This document shows, in pieces, positions 50,538-59,842 of a stretch of DNA of 64,000 nucleotides (its first letter is position 1; the number at the start of each line of letters is the position of its first letter). A model generated the notes under the pieces. It was not told where the DNA came from and made no database searches. It worked only from the letters and a program-made list of their open reading frames with translations. Source of the stretch: Aeoliella straminimaris (GTDB lineage Bacteria; Planctomycetota; Planctomycetia; Pirellulales; Lacipirellulaceae); the NCBI RefSeq assembly GCF_024054565.1, contig NZ_JAMXLR010000072.1, positions 62,001 through 126,000 of the forward strand, read 5' to 3'. The position numbers and the translations under genes were made by a program.

Positions 50538-51698
50538 TTAGCTTTCGAAAGAGCGGCGGAACTCGCCCGGGCTCATGCCGTACGCTTGTTGGAATGCGAT
50601 CCGCATCTGCTTGACAGACGCGAAGCCGGTCCGTTTGGCGACCGAAGTGATGCTGGCTTTCGGTTCATCGGCTAGCAGCTGTTTGGCCTTCATTAGGCGT
50701 TGTCGGCGAATGTACTGATAGGGCGTTTCCCGAAACACATCGCGGAAGGCGTATTCGAGCCACCGCCGCGACACGTCCGCGTGGGCGGCCAGTTCTTCAA
50801 TCGTGATGGGTTTGTGAATGTGATCGTGCAAGTGTGCGAGGGCTTTGTGCAGTCGCTCGTCAGATACTGCGAAGGCGGCAGTTGAATCGCGAGTAACCAC
50901 TTCGCTGGGCGGGACGATGACTTCCTGCGAAGGAAGTCCCTCGCCTTTCATCAGCATGTCGAGCATCTCCGCTGCCTTGTACCCCTCCAAGGCATCGTTG
51001 CGGGCCACACTGGTCAGGGTGGGGCTAACGTGTTCGCAGATCACTTGCTCGTCATCGACACCGACCACGGCTACCTGATCTGGCACACTGATACCCTGTT
51101 CGCGGCATGCTTCGAGCACCTGGCAGGCACGATAGTCGGATACGACAAATACGCCGCACGGACGTTGCAACGATTGCAGCCACTTGGAAAGCTGCTCGTA
51201 CTGCGACATCCAGGTGGCGCCGTCGAAGCGGAAGGTCGGTGTAGCAAGTAGTTGCGAGCAACTGCACCCTTGCTTCTCCAGGCTTTCGCTGAAGCCCAGC
51301 CAGCGAGTCCGCGAATACTGAATCTCTTCGAGACCGAAGAATCCGAATTCGCGAAAACCGCGGGCGAACAGGTGATCGGCGGCCAACTCGCCAATGGCGT
51401 AGTTGTCGACCATCGTGCGCGGCACGGGCGACTCGGCCAGGGCACTCGAGATATTGACCACCGGCATCGACAGGGTGGCCGCATACTCGGCTTCCTCTTT
51501 AGTGTTCAACGCCGCGAGCACGCCATCGCCGGTCCACCCGCTCAAGTCGAGAACCGAGAGGAGTAGCGACTCCGGTGCGATCGTCAGCGACCAAGGGAGT
51601 GCGTTTTCAGAAGCAAAACGTGTTACGCCTTCGATCAAGACTTCTTGATGCGAACCACGTGGGAACGCCAGGGCGATTTGTTGACTACGAGTGGCCAC
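50538..51698 (-). CDS. XylR-type AraC regulator with periplasmic-binding-protein-like sensor
   Basis: A 386-residue regulator starting GTG 51698; a GGAGG lies 13 nt upstream, rather far. Residues 8-265 form a LacI/PBP-like ligand domain (DNYAIGELAADHLFARGFRE, FVVSDYRACQVLEACREQG, VPDQVAVVGVDDEQVICEHV). Residues about 280-385 are an AraC double helix-turn-helix (ITIEELAAHADVSRRWLEYA; ITSVAKRTGFASVKQMRIAF; SPGEFRRSF). This architecture is that of xylose activator XylR, which senses a sugar directly. It is upstream of, and probably co-transcribed with, the aldo/keto reductase and dehydrogenase genes, so its ligand is likely their sugar. Confidence 0.93.
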   Translation of the reverse strand: MATRSQQIALAFPRGSHQEVLIEGVTRFASENALPWSLTIAPESLLLSVLDLSGWTGDGVLAALNTKEEAEYAATLSMPVVNISSALAESPVPRTMVDNYAIGELAADHLFARGFREFGFFGLEEIQYSRTRWLGFSESLEKQGCSCSQLLATPTFRFDGATWMSQYEQLSKWLQSLQRPCGVFVVSDYRACQVLEACREQGISVPDQVAVVGVDDEQVICEHVSPTLTSVARNDALEGYKAAEMLDMLMKGEGLPSQEVIVPPSEVVTRDSTAAFAVSDERLHKALAHLHDHIHKPITIEELAAHADVSRRWLEYAFRDVFRETPYQYIRRQRLMKAKQLLADEPKASITSVAKRTGFASVKQMRIAFQQAYGMSPGEFRRSFES

Positions 51699-52113
51699 GA
51701 CGAGTTATGCACCTCCAAAGGGTGTTGATTTACGAGAAGGCCGCCTGCCTTGCCGAAATGTTGCCCTTGCAAGCTTCACTCTCGACATGGACTGCATTGT
51801 GGTATGTTCGCCGCGCGATCGCAACTGGCGGGAGGAAATTGTACGACCAATTGGATGGCTGGCAATTGTGTCGCACAACTCGCTTGGCATAACGTGAAGT
51901 GTGAGGGGGACTATGTGCACTTACAGGTAACCTGCGCCGTGGCACGCAAGTTCAACCCGTCGAGTGCCGTTATAAGATAAGCCTGGCAGGGGGCCGGCGT
52001 GAAACTCGTTAAACTACTGGCGGCCTTGTGGTTGCAACGCGTGTGACGTTTTCCGAAACCCGCGTGAATGCGGCAGCAGGTGGAGAAACGCATGACACCT
52101 TGGATACGGGCGT
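51699..52113. other. intergenic region upstream of the XylR-type regulator
   Basis: 415 nt without a convincing gene, between the TRAP permease stop and the regulator start, both on minus. It holds the regulator's promoter. Short palindromes: CCAATTGG at 51848-51855, TTGTG-TCG-CACAA at 51866-51878 and CAGGT-A-ACCTG at 51924-51934. Any of these could be an operator; none is compelling. No strong terminator is seen after the TRAP genes. Confidence 0.55.
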
Positions 52114-53418
52114 TCAATCGAGCAGGCCGCTCATGCGAGGCAGCCACAGCGATAGCTCGGGCAGATAGGTGATTACCAGCAGGGCGACGAACATGGCAGC
52201 TAGGTAGGGAAGCAGTGGGCGGACCAATTGCGAGATGGTGGTTTTCCCAACCCCGCAGCCAACGAACAAGCAAGTGCCCACGGGCGGGGTGCAGAGTCCG
52301 ATGCATAGGTTGGTGATCATGATGATCCCAAAATGCACGGGGTGGATGCCTAGATTCATCACGATCGGTAGCAGGATGGGGGCGAATATCAGCACTGCCG
52401 GCGTCATGTCCATGAATGTGCCAACGATCAGCAGCGTAATGTTGATGAGCAGCAGCAGGGCGATCTTGCTCTCGGTGAGGGCCAGTAACCCGTCGCTGAC
52501 CATTTGAGGAATCGCTTCGTACGCGAGCATCCAGCTAACCGCTTGGCTGGCGGCAATCAGGAAAAAAATGACGGCGGTCGTGATGCCTGAGTCGAGGCAA
52601 ATGCGGGGTAGATCGGGTACCGTAACTTCGCGGTACACCAGCACCGCCAAGACAAAGGCGTACAGCACGGCCACGGCGGCTGCTTCGGTGGCGGAGAATA
52701 CGCCTTGCAGGATACCACCCAGCACAATGGCGATCAGCAACAAGCTGGGCAACGCCTGCAGGGTCGCCCGCCCGAGTGGCACGCGATCGAACTCATCGGC
52801 GTCGGCATCAGCGAACTCGAGCCGCGGGGCGAGCATCCAGCTCATCAATGCAATTGCGAGTCCCAGTACAACGCCGGGCAGCACGCCTGCAAAAAACATC
52901 GCGGCGACCGACACGTTTCCGGCCACCACCGCGTAGACGATCATGATGTTGCTGGGCGGAATCACCAGGCCAGTGGTCGCCGACACGGTGGTCAGCGCGA
53001 CGCTGAAGGGAACCGGGTAACCCTTGCGCTTCATCTCGGGAAGAATCATGCCTCCCACGCCGGATACGGCGGCGGTGGCCGAACCGGAGATGGCTCCGAA
53101 CAGCATGCAGGATATCGTACAGACGTAGGCCAGCGATCGACGGGAGTTACCCAGCATAGCGGTAGCGAACTGGACAAGCCGCCGTGCCATGCCTCCCTCG
53201 CCCATCAGACGACCTGCGAGTATGAAGGATGGAATGGCGAGCAGCGAGAAACTGGCTACGCCGTCGGTCATGCGTTGCGCCACGACACTGCTTGCGGCGC
53301 TGCCAACAGCGGACTGCAACGACAGCACGGCAGCCACGGCCAGCGCCACGGCGATCGGTACATCGATCAGCAGCAGCACGACGAATGTCAGGATCAGGAT
53401 GAGTAGTTGCGGGTCCAC
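52114..53418 (-). CDS. dctM: TRAP transporter large permease subunit (DctM)
   Basis: A 434-residue DctM permease with 12 or more helices. The start is GTG 53418. ILAGRLMGEGGMARRLVQFA, LFGAISGSATAAVSGVGGMI, GYPVPFSVALTTVSATTGLV and IPPSNIMIVYAVVAGNVSVA are hallmark elevator-domain motifs, and ITNLCIGLCTPPVGTCLFVG is the second repeat. It works with the DctQ and DctP encoded upstream (15 nt gap to DctQ) to import an organic anion with Na+. Beside UxaC, UxaE and pectin esterases the cargo is probably galacturonate or an oligogalacturonide. Confidence 0.95.
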   Translation of the reverse strand: MDPQLLILILTFVVLLLIDVPIAVALAVAAVLSLQSAVGSAASSVVAQRMTDGVASFSLLAIPSFILAGRLMGEGGMARRLVQFATAMLGNSRRSLAYVCTISCMLFGAISGSATAAVSGVGGMILPEMKRKGYPVPFSVALTTVSATTGLVIPPSNIMIVYAVVAGNVSVAAMFFAGVLPGVVLGLAIALMSWMLAPRLEFADADADEFDRVPLGRATLQALPSLLLIAIVLGGILQGVFSATEAAAVAVLYAFVLAVLVYREVTVPDLPRICLDSGITTAVIFFLIAASQAVSWMLAYEAIPQMVSDGLLALTESKIALLLLINITLLIVGTFMDMTPAVLIFAPILLPIVMNLGIHPVHFGIIMITNLCIGLCTPPVGTCLFVGCGVGKTTISQLVRPLLPYLAAMFVALLVITYLPELSLWLPRMSGLLD

Positions 53419-53433
53419 GATAAATTCCGTGTC

Positions 53434-53976
53434 TCAGTCGATGTTTTCGGCAGGATCTTCGTGGGTTTGCGTGTACGATGCTGCGGGAGGTTGGCTGCTG
53501 GCAACCACTTCGAGCAAGTCGATAACAGAAAACAACAGAATGCATGCCCCGGCGATGGGGGTGGCCAGGTACACGGCGCCCATCGGAACGCCCAGAGCTG
53601 CAGTGGTTTGCCCCGAGGCCAGCACCTCGGCCACCAAACGGGTACCGCCACCAAGAAGGACCCAACTGGCAAATGCGATGATCACCAATTGGCCCAGAAT
53701 CTCCACTGGCTGTTGTGCATCGGAGTGGAGTTGTTGTCTAAAATAATCGAGCCCCAGGTGCTCGCGCCGCGCAAAACCAACGGCGGTGCCCAGCATGGCG
53801 AGCCAAATCATCAGGTACCTGGCCAGTTCCACGGTCCACTTGCTCGGGTCATCCAAGACGAAACGCGTTGCCACCTGCCACAAGACGTCGAGCACGAGGG
53901 CCACGATCAGTAGGATGACCGCCCACTCCAGCACGCGGACAACCACCTGTTCGAAGCTTTTCAGACTTGCGATCAT
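53434..53976 (-). CDS. dctQ: TRAP transporter small permease subunit (DctQ)
   Basis: A 180-residue membrane protein with four helices. VLWQVATRFVLDDPSKWTVE, ELARYLMIWLAMLGTAVGFA and RREHLGLDYFRQQL are the DctQ signature. The last 35 residues are a hydrophilic tail. Its ATG overlaps the DctP stop (53973-53976). It bridges the binding protein and the DctM elevator. Confidence 0.93.
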   Translation of the reverse strand: MIASLKSFEQVVVRVLEWAVILLIVALVLDVLWQVATRFVLDDPSKWTVELARYLMIWLAMLGTAVGFARREHLGLDYFRQQLHSDAQQPVEILGQLVIIAFASWVLLGGGTRLVAEVLASGQTTAALGVPMGAVYLATPIAGACILLFSVIDLLEVVASSQPPAASYTQTHEDPAENID

Positions 53977-54989
53977 TGTTCACCCCCCATGGCTTGAATC
54001 TTCTCAATCAGGTCGCCGGTGGGGGTGCCTGCGTACGACTCGACCATCGACGAGACGCTCTGCCGGAAAGGCTCGAGGTCGGGGTGGTGAATCGTCACGC
54101 CACGCTCCTCAGCACCGGCCAGAGCTTCCTGCGTTTTCTCCTGCCAGAGCTTGCGCTCGTACTCGGCCGATTCTTGCGCGGCCTCGGCGAGCCACTGCTG
54201 CTGCTGCGGAGTAAGTCGCTGCCACCAGCGTTGGCTGATGATCAACACGTCCGGAGTCCGGGTGTGCTGGTCGAGCGACAAGTGCTTGCAGACCTCGTAG
54301 TGCCGGTTGGTGTAGAAGCTGGGAGGATTGTTTTCCGCCCCGTCCACCACACCTTGCTGCAGAGCGGTATAAAGATCACCGAAGTCGACCGGCGTGGGTG
54401 AACCTCCGAGCGATTCGATCATCGCAATCGAAGTGGGACTCTCCTGAACTCGGATCAGCAGACCCTTTAAATCCTCCGGCGTCATGATGGGCCGCGAAAT
54501 CGTGTAGAAGCTGCGAGCGCCGGCGTCATAGTAGGATAGTCCTCGAAGACCGCTGTCGGCGCCCGCTTCGAGCAAGTCGTTGCCCAGGTCGCTATGCAGC
54601 ACTCGCCAGAAATGGGCTTCGTCTTCGAATAAGAACGGAATGCCAAAGACGGCCATCTCCGGCACGAAGTTTTCCAGTGGGGCGGCCGAGGTCTTGGTCA
54701 TAGCCAGCACGCCACGTTGCACCAGGCTCAGACATTCGGTCTCTGCGCCTAGTTGTCCGTTGGGACGTATTTCGAGAATCATCGTGCCGGACGATTTCTC
54801 GGCCAGACGTTCTTTCATGAACTCCATGGCCAGATGGACCGGGTGATTCTGGTCGAGCGAGTGCCCCAACTTCAGTTCCACTCTGTCCGCGGGAGCCATT
54901 GCGGCACCGGTGGCAACTGCAACGGCCGCAATGGCCAATAGAAGGCAGGTTGCACATCCGACTAATAGCAGCGAGACAGTCTTGCTCAT
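53973..54989 (-). CDS. dctP: TRAP transporter solute-binding protein (DctP)
   Basis: A 338-residue periplasmic binding protein. Start ATG 54989 begins a hydrophobic signal/anchor (MSKTVSLLLVGCATCLLLAI); the frame upstream to 55148 is rejected as leader sequence. The mature part begins ELKLGHSLDQNHPVHLAMEF, with EIRPNGQLGAETECLSLVQ, VFGIPFLFEDEAHFWRV and LIRVQESPTSIAMIESLGG containing the conserved Arg that binds the substrate carboxylate. VDFGDLYTALQQGVVDGAEN is also diagnostic. The family mainly captures uronic and other sugar acids; the pathway genes upstream point to hexuronates. It starts 165 nt after the CE8-CE12 stop, with a small inverted repeat between them. Confidence 0.93.
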   Translation of the reverse strand: MSKTVSLLLVGCATCLLLAIAAVAVATGAAMAPADRVELKLGHSLDQNHPVHLAMEFMKERLAEKSSGTMILEIRPNGQLGAETECLSLVQRGVLAMTKTSAAPLENFVPEMAVFGIPFLFEDEAHFWRVLHSDLGNDLLEAGADSGLRGLSYYDAGARSFYTISRPIMTPEDLKGLLIRVQESPTSIAMIESLGGSPTPVDFGDLYTALQQGVVDGAENNPPSFYTNRHYEVCKHLSLDQHTRTPDVLIISQRWWQRLTPQQQQWLAEAAQESAEYERKLWQEKTQEALAGAEERGVTIHHPDLEPFRQSVSSMVESYAGTPTGDLIEKIQAMGGEQ

Positions 54990-55105
54990 CTTTACGTACG
55001 GGGTTCCAGGTGGCTGAACCGGTCGTTGCACATAACCGCCGCGGAGCGGGAAGAGACCTTCAATATAACTGGCTGCCGCGCCGCGAGATAGATGCTGCTC
55101 GGAGA

Positions 55106-55120
55106 GTGGTACCCCACCAC
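55106..55120. promoter_or_regulatory. GTGGT-N5-ACCAC inverted repeat before the TRAP genes
   Basis: Two 5-bp arms, GTGGT (55106-55110) and ACCAC (55116-55120), lie 117 nt upstream of dctP. TGGT...ACCA arms resemble hexuronate regulator sites of the GntR (UxuR/ExuR) class. The repeat is short and may be chance. Confidence 0.3.
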
Positions 55121-55154
55121 CCGATGTTGCGAGCTGAGACGAGTTCAATGCATG

Positions 55155-57077
55155 TCAGGGTCTAACCAACTCCTCCTTGATAACGAACCGACCTAGTGGT
55201 TCGACTTGACGTTCCACGCTTGCGGCGACAATCTGGGCAATGCGGCGACTGCCCTGCGGACTGAAATGAGTTCGATCGCCAACGGCTTGTAGCCAATGAC
55301 TGTGGCTCTCCTCCAGTCGATTGAACAACTGGCGAGTTTCCATATTCAAATCCACCAAAGCACAGTCCATCTCCTGCGCGACTGCCTTGGTGGCTTCGGC
55401 GTAGAGGACGTTGCCTTCGTGCGGGTCGATCTGCCCATCGGCCAGATAGAATCGGCGGGTGGGCGGGCTCACCAGGATTGGCACGGCTCCGATTTCGCGC
55501 GTTTCGCGGACATACCGTCGCAGGTTTGCCCGATAGTCACCTCCCGCAGAAGGATTGGTGTGGCGTGCTGGACCTTTGCCCGGATTGTCGTTGTGTCCGA
55601 ATTGAATGAATACGAAGCCCGGCTCGGTCTTCAAAGCTTCGTCCCAATGGCCTTCATCGCGGAAGCTTTTGGAGCTTCTGCCACCCCGCGCACGGTTGAT
55701 TACCCGAATTCGGTCGTCGAAAAACTGATGGAGCGAAGCTCCCCACCCTTGGTAGGCGTGCTTGACGTCGTAGTCGGTGACCGTCGAGTCGCCGATGAGC
55801 AGCACTTTGGAGACCTGGCGTGGCGCGGCGTCGGGCAGCGCGAGTTCTTCCAGGTAGCGTGGTGCGAGCGTTGACGTCACCGCGTGAATGGCGGCACCGG
55901 TGGTCTGCAGGCGGGTGGCGGCGGCAGAAGGTGTACCACCTTCGAACACCAGGTGCGATGTGCCCAGACCTCGGACCAGTTTTGCCTGGCTGCCATCCTG
56001 CCGCACGACATGCATGGCATCCGGGCATGAGACTGGTTCGGAAAAGTACACGTGGATGTGGCCGCCATCCGTTTCTACTTCCGCAATCGTGGGCGGGTCG
56101 GTCCGCTCGGGATCCCAGCCATCGTCGAACGTCCACTCTGGAGTGATCTCATCCGAAGAGGGGCTACCGGGGGCGGACTGCAGGTTGTCGGCAAACCACT
56201 GGTAGTCGCCTCCGGCACGGTGACAGTTGTGGAAGTACTTGCGCCGATAAACGTGAGAGGCGTAGTAGGGCTTCGACTCACTGACCACCCCGATCGGTTG
56301 CTCCGCCAGCGACTCGGCGAACTGGCAATCGAGCAAGTAAAACTGTGAGGGGTATTGATTGCGACCGAGCCAGAAGTCATCGGGGCCAGCGAACTTGCAG
56401 TTGCGGAGCACCAATTTCATGTCCAGGTCCATGTGGCCGTCATGCCAGAGCGAGGCGCTGCCGTTGGTGGACTCGAAACTCGAGTCGCGGATGAAGCACC
56501 AACCACGTGGGAAGACAAAGTCGACACCACCTCGGAACTTGCAGTTGCGATGATAGTACATGCCGTAAGAAGTGTTCCACAGGGAAAGGGTATCGCCGCC
56601 CTCGCCCAGCACATGGCAATCATCCAGAATGAAACGCTGCGGCTGGCCATAGATGGCGAAGGCGTGTTCGTCCTGGTTGGTTTGCGTGTTCTCCACCGTC
56701 AACTGCTCGACGATCACGTCCTCACCGAATACATTCAGCACACCCGGCCCAAACCGGTCGTAGCGCCGGTTGTACTCTTCGCGCGGAAAGAAGAAGGCAA
56801 TCTTGGTTTCGGCTGGACTGCTGCCACGAAGGGTGACGCAGTTGTGATCGACGCGGACTCGTTCGTTGTACAGCCCGGGAGCGATCTGGATGACCCTGCG
56901 GCGGGCATTGGCGATTGGGATCGAATCGAGTGCCGCTTGGATGGAAGTGAAATCACCGGAACCATCTGCCGCCACGAGGATATCGGCAGGGAAAGCCTCC
57001 GTGGCCAGCGTAGCAGTCCACTGGCAGAACAGCAGGGCAAAGGTCGCTAGGCAAATCCTGGCAAGAGAAGGTCCCAT
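55155..57077 (-). CDS. secreted bifunctional pectin esterase: CE8 pectin methylesterase + CE12/SGNH acetylesterase
   Basis: A 640-residue secreted protein. ATG 57077 overlaps the UxaE stop by ATGA and opens a signal peptide (MGPSLARICLATFALLFCQW, to about TLATEA); the longer frame to 57266 is rejected. Residues about 30-320 are a CE8 beta-helix (ILVAADGSGDFTSIQAALDS, and GGVDFVFPRGWCFI, the GxVDFxFG-type motif with the catalytic Asp). A beta-rich linker follows (about 325-420). Residues about 425-635 are an SGNH hydrolase of the CE12 type: LLIGDSTVTDY (nucleophile Ser), GGRSSKSF, IQFGHNDNPG and DRTHFSPQG (Asp-His). It would remove methyl esters and acetyl groups from the same pectin, clearing the way for lyases and polygalacturonase. 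Confidence 0.93.
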   Translation of the reverse strand: MGPSLARICLATFALLFCQWTATLATEAFPADILVAADGSGDFTSIQAALDSIPIANARRRVIQIAPGLYNERVRVDHNCVTLRGSSPAETKIAFFFPREEYNRRYDRFGPGVLNVFGEDVIVEQLTVENTQTNQDEHAFAIYGQPQRFILDDCHVLGEGGDTLSLWNTSYGMYYHRNCKFRGGVDFVFPRGWCFIRDSSFESTNGSASLWHDGHMDLDMKLVLRNCKFAGPDDFWLGRNQYPSQFYLLDCQFAESLAEQPIGVVSESKPYYASHVYRRKYFHNCHRAGGDYQWFADNLQSAPGSPSSDEITPEWTFDDGWDPERTDPPTIAEVETDGGHIHVYFSEPVSCPDAMHVVRQDGSQAKLVRGLGTSHLVFEGGTPSAAATRLQTTGAAIHAVTSTLAPRYLEELALPDAAPRQVSKVLLIGDSTVTDYDVKHAYQGWGASLHQFFDDRIRVINRARGGRSSKSFRDEGHWDEALKTEPGFVFIQFGHNDNPGKGPARHTNPSAGGDYRANLRRYVRETREIGAVPILVSPPTRRFYLADGQIDPHEGNVLYAEATKAVAQEMDCALVDLNMETRQLFNRLEESHSHWLQAVGDRTHFSPQGSRRIAQIVAASVERQVEPLGRFVIKEELVRP

Positions 57078-58360
57078 CAACGAAGCGCCTGCAGATGCCG
57101 TACGAAGTGGTCGCGGAGGACCTCGGTGTAGACGTCCGCATGCGACTCGAGCAGGGCTTTCAGTCGTGGGCCTAAGTTGGGATCTGTCACCACCGAACCA
57201 AAGGTGCAGTGCAGCACCTGTCGCCCGGGATTGGTAAATCCCTTGCCTGCGGGCACATCGCACCAACGCTCCAGGTAGACCACTTCCACCTGGGTATCGT
57301 TCAGGTCTGCACTGACGGGCAGTTGGTCCACCTCGGCCGACACGTGGTAGGTGGCTTTGTCATCGTCGTAGCGGGCACGCGAGAAATCGACGATCTCTCG
57401 GAAGAAAGCGGGGTCCTTATGAGCCGCCACGCGCAAGGCTTCCAGGTAACTGGTGCCCGCCGTCTTGACGTGGAATCGTCCCTTGGTCGTGCGGGCGAGC
57501 AGGGGGTACATGGCCAACTTGTCAGAGCCCGAATGCAAGGACAGCTTGTAGGGCCCCATTCGCTCGGCGATTTCGGCGTGCACCTGCAGCGACTTTTCGA
57601 GTTCAGTCAGGTCGCCCTTGAAGTCGACGCCCTTTTCGAAGTCGCCCACGAAGCGTGGTGCGAGGCTAACGAGCTTTACCCCGGCCTGACGCAATTGATC
57701 GGCAATCAGATAGTGTTCGGCCGCCGTAGTGGGTTGGGCCGTTTCGTCGACGCTGAGTTCGAGCTCGAACGGCTTGCCTAGACGCTCGGCTTCGGACTCG
57801 ACGAACTTGGCAAGCTTGATGGTGGCCTGAATCGACTTGCCGTACTTGACTGCCGCCCTACTGAGAATGTCCTGATTGAACTCGATGGTCGTCGAATCGA
57901 GCTGAACTGTTTGCCCCAAGTAGGAGTCGAACCAGGGGGCCCATTCGCGGGCCGCGGCGAACTTTTCGGCCAGTTGCGAAGCATTGTAGTTGTCGGCTTC
58001 CTGATCGACATCGCCAGAAGGGTCGAGCGTGAAGAACACGAAGCCCGAGGCCATCGTGTTGCGGACGTCGTCCTCGGTCTTCAAGTGGTCCGCATCGGCT
58101 CCCCACTTGTCGGCAAACGACTCGGCGGCCAGCGCATCGACCGCGCAACTCATCACTTCGTCCGCCGTGCGACTCGTCCGCGTCATCTCGCGGATAGACT
58201 GTTGGGCGAAGATGCCGCGGATGGCGCCCCCGGCTTCCCGGAGGGCCGCCAGATGGCCAGGAGTGGCGGAGCCCAGCCGGTCGCCAAATCCGAAACTAGG
58301 TTCCAGTCCGAGTGGTTCAGGAGTCAACGTCGCCTGCTGCGTGGGGGATGATTCTGCCAT
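57077..58360 (-). CDS. uxaE: tagaturonate epimerase, UxaE family
   Basis: A 427-residue cytoplasmic TIM-barrel enzyme. GLEPSFGFGDRLGSATPGHL, FELELSVDETAQPTTAAEHY, KLSLHSGSDKLAMYPLLART and GRFHVKTAGTSYLEALRV match UxaE, which epimerises D-tagaturonate to D-fructuronate and replaces the reductive UxaB step. The Asp/Glu and His in the SVDET and SLHSGSDK motifs are probable metal ligands. I use ATG 58360; a TTG at 58369 would overlap the UxaC stop. It is preceded by uxaC and followed with ATGA overlap by the double esterase. With UxaC it takes galacturonate to fructuronate; the following dehydrogenase/dehydratase steps are not in the window. Confidence 0.85.
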   Translation of the reverse strand: MAESSPTQQATLTPEPLGLEPSFGFGDRLGSATPGHLAALREAGGAIRGIFAQQSIREMTRTSRTADEVMSCAVDALAAESFADKWGADADHLKTEDDVRNTMASGFVFFTLDPSGDVDQEADNYNASQLAEKFAAAREWAPWFDSYLGQTVQLDSTTIEFNQDILSRAAVKYGKSIQATIKLAKFVESEAERLGKPFELELSVDETAQPTTAAEHYLIADQLRQAGVKLVSLAPRFVGDFEKGVDFKGDLTELEKSLQVHAEIAERMGPYKLSLHSGSDKLAMYPLLARTTKGRFHVKTAGTSYLEALRVAAHKDPAFFREIVDFSRARYDDDKATYHVSAEVDQLPVSADLNDTQVEVVYLERWCDVPAGKGFTNPGRQVLHCTFGSVVTDPNLGPRLKALLESHADVYTEVLRDHFVRHLQALR

Positions 58361-58365
58361 GGAAC

Positions 58366-59772
58366 TCAAGGAGTTAAGAAGTCTGCAAACGCACCGTGGA
58401 GCAAATGTTGCACATCGCGCTGGATGTCGCCCTCGCTCACCCGCCTGCCGGTGGCTTCGACGTCAGCATATTTGTCAACCAGGACCTTGGCAATGATGTT
58501 GCGGCTGTGGTCCCATTTGTATATCAGTTGATCCAGCACGCGGGCGTCGGAGTGTTGGGGGACAAAGGTCGTTCCCAAGAGCTCCAATCGCATGCGAGTG
58601 ATCTCTTCGACCAACGAAGGATTATTCAGGAACCACCAGCAACCAAACACCATCAGGTTGCCAAATTTTCGTGCAGCCACGGCCAGCTCGTGCTGGTTTT
58701 CGCGAGCGAGCATCGTGCACAGGAAGCGGTTTTCGGGGAAGTCGCTACAAATCTGCACCACTGAAGCGACATCCGATTTCTCTACCGTATCGCCCGCGTC
58801 TTTCAGGGAGGGATTCACCTGCAGGCGGGAGCCAATCATCATCGCCATCGGCAGGCCCAATTCGGCCAGCGTCGGCAGCACCGCTTCGCGAAGCACTGTG
58901 CTGCCGGCCGAGTGGTCGTCGGGGCCCCCGTAGTGGAAGCTGGGCGGCAGGCTCACGGCACAATAGATGGCGTTGATCCGGTTGATCCAGTTGTGCAGGA
59001 AGCGGCGTATTTCGGCGATTGTCTTGTCGTTCAAGTCTTCGCTGACGTCGTAACCCCATTCGCGAAGTTGGGGGCCCGCCGATTGCCAGTCGCGCAACAA
59101 CGGATCGAAACGCAGCACGGCGCGGAAGCGATCGTCGGCCCCAGCAGCAGGATCGGCCAGCCAGCGGTTGCGTTCGTTATCGTCGAACACCGCATTGGTC
59201 ATCGTGATGCGGGACACGCCCGAGACTTCCATCACCCGGTCGATGTGACTGTCGAGCGTTTGCGCGGCGAACCATTTGCGATGACTTTCCAAATCGCGTT
59301 CATTCGGGTCCAGCCCCAGACGGGCGAGCGTGGTCAGCACGCCACGGCAAGCTTCGCTGAGGGGGGTTCGGTCGACGAACAGGTGTTGCCAAATGTGGTC
59401 CGCCTGTTGCGTCTTGCTCATTCGCCAGAACTGTTCATACGGCAGACGCGTCGCCGGTACGACTCGATACACCTCGGCCACCAGGTAGTGGTAGGTGAGT
59501 AGTTCGTCGATGCCCCACAGCGAAAGACCCTGGGGGTCGACGGCTTCCATAGCCGCAGGTACCGGCGACCCAAACGCACTGGGATACAGGTGTGTGTGAA
59601 GGTCCCACACGGGCGTAGATCTCATCGCCGAGTAGACGACATGTTCCAGTTCTGCGGACCGTTTGTCCGTGAACGAGGAATGGTGAGAGTCGACGCGCAG
59701 CGAATGGGGACGCTTCGCGGCGGGAAGGGCAGGGTTCGAACCTATTGCTGGCTCCATGGATCCAATCCACAT
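58366..59772 (-). CDS. uxaC: glucuronate/galacturonate isomerase, UxaC
   Basis: A 468-residue cytoplasmic isomerase of the UxaC family (amidohydrolase-type TIM barrel). WDLHTHLYPSAFGS near residue 56 has the metal-binding His pair; SRITMTNAVFDDNE, IYCAVSLPPSFHYGG, MLARENQHELAVAARKFGN, MVFGCWWFLNNPSLV and FVPQHSDARVLDQLIYKWDH complete the family. It converts D-galacturonate to D-tagaturonate or D-glucuronate to D-fructuronate. ATG 59772 lacks a good Shine-Dalgarno; Met6 is an alternative. First gene of a minus-strand unit: uxaC, uxaE, CE8-CE12 esterase, dctP, dctQ, dctM. Confidence 0.93.
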   Translation of the reverse strand: MWIGSMEPAIGSNPALPAAKRPHSLRVDSHHSSFTDKRSAELEHVVYSAMRSTPVWDLHTHLYPSAFGSPVPAAMEAVDPQGLSLWGIDELLTYHYLVAEVYRVVPATRLPYEQFWRMSKTQQADHIWQHLFVDRTPLSEACRGVLTTLARLGLDPNERDLESHRKWFAAQTLDSHIDRVMEVSGVSRITMTNAVFDDNERNRWLADPAAGADDRFRAVLRFDPLLRDWQSAGPQLREWGYDVSEDLNDKTIAEIRRFLHNWINRINAIYCAVSLPPSFHYGGPDDHSAGSTVLREAVLPTLAELGLPMAMMIGSRLQVNPSLKDAGDTVEKSDVASVVQICSDFPENRFLCTMLARENQHELAVAARKFGNLMVFGCWWFLNNPSLVEEITRMRLELLGTTFVPQHSDARVLDQLIYKWDHSRNIIAKVLVDKYADVEATGRRVSEGDIQRDVQHLLHGAFADFLTP

Positions 59773-59842
59773 GGCGTGGTAAGAGGAGAAGCGTAAGTGC
59801 GAGGCACGTTACGAGTTGTAACTATGCAATGATGTCATCCAT

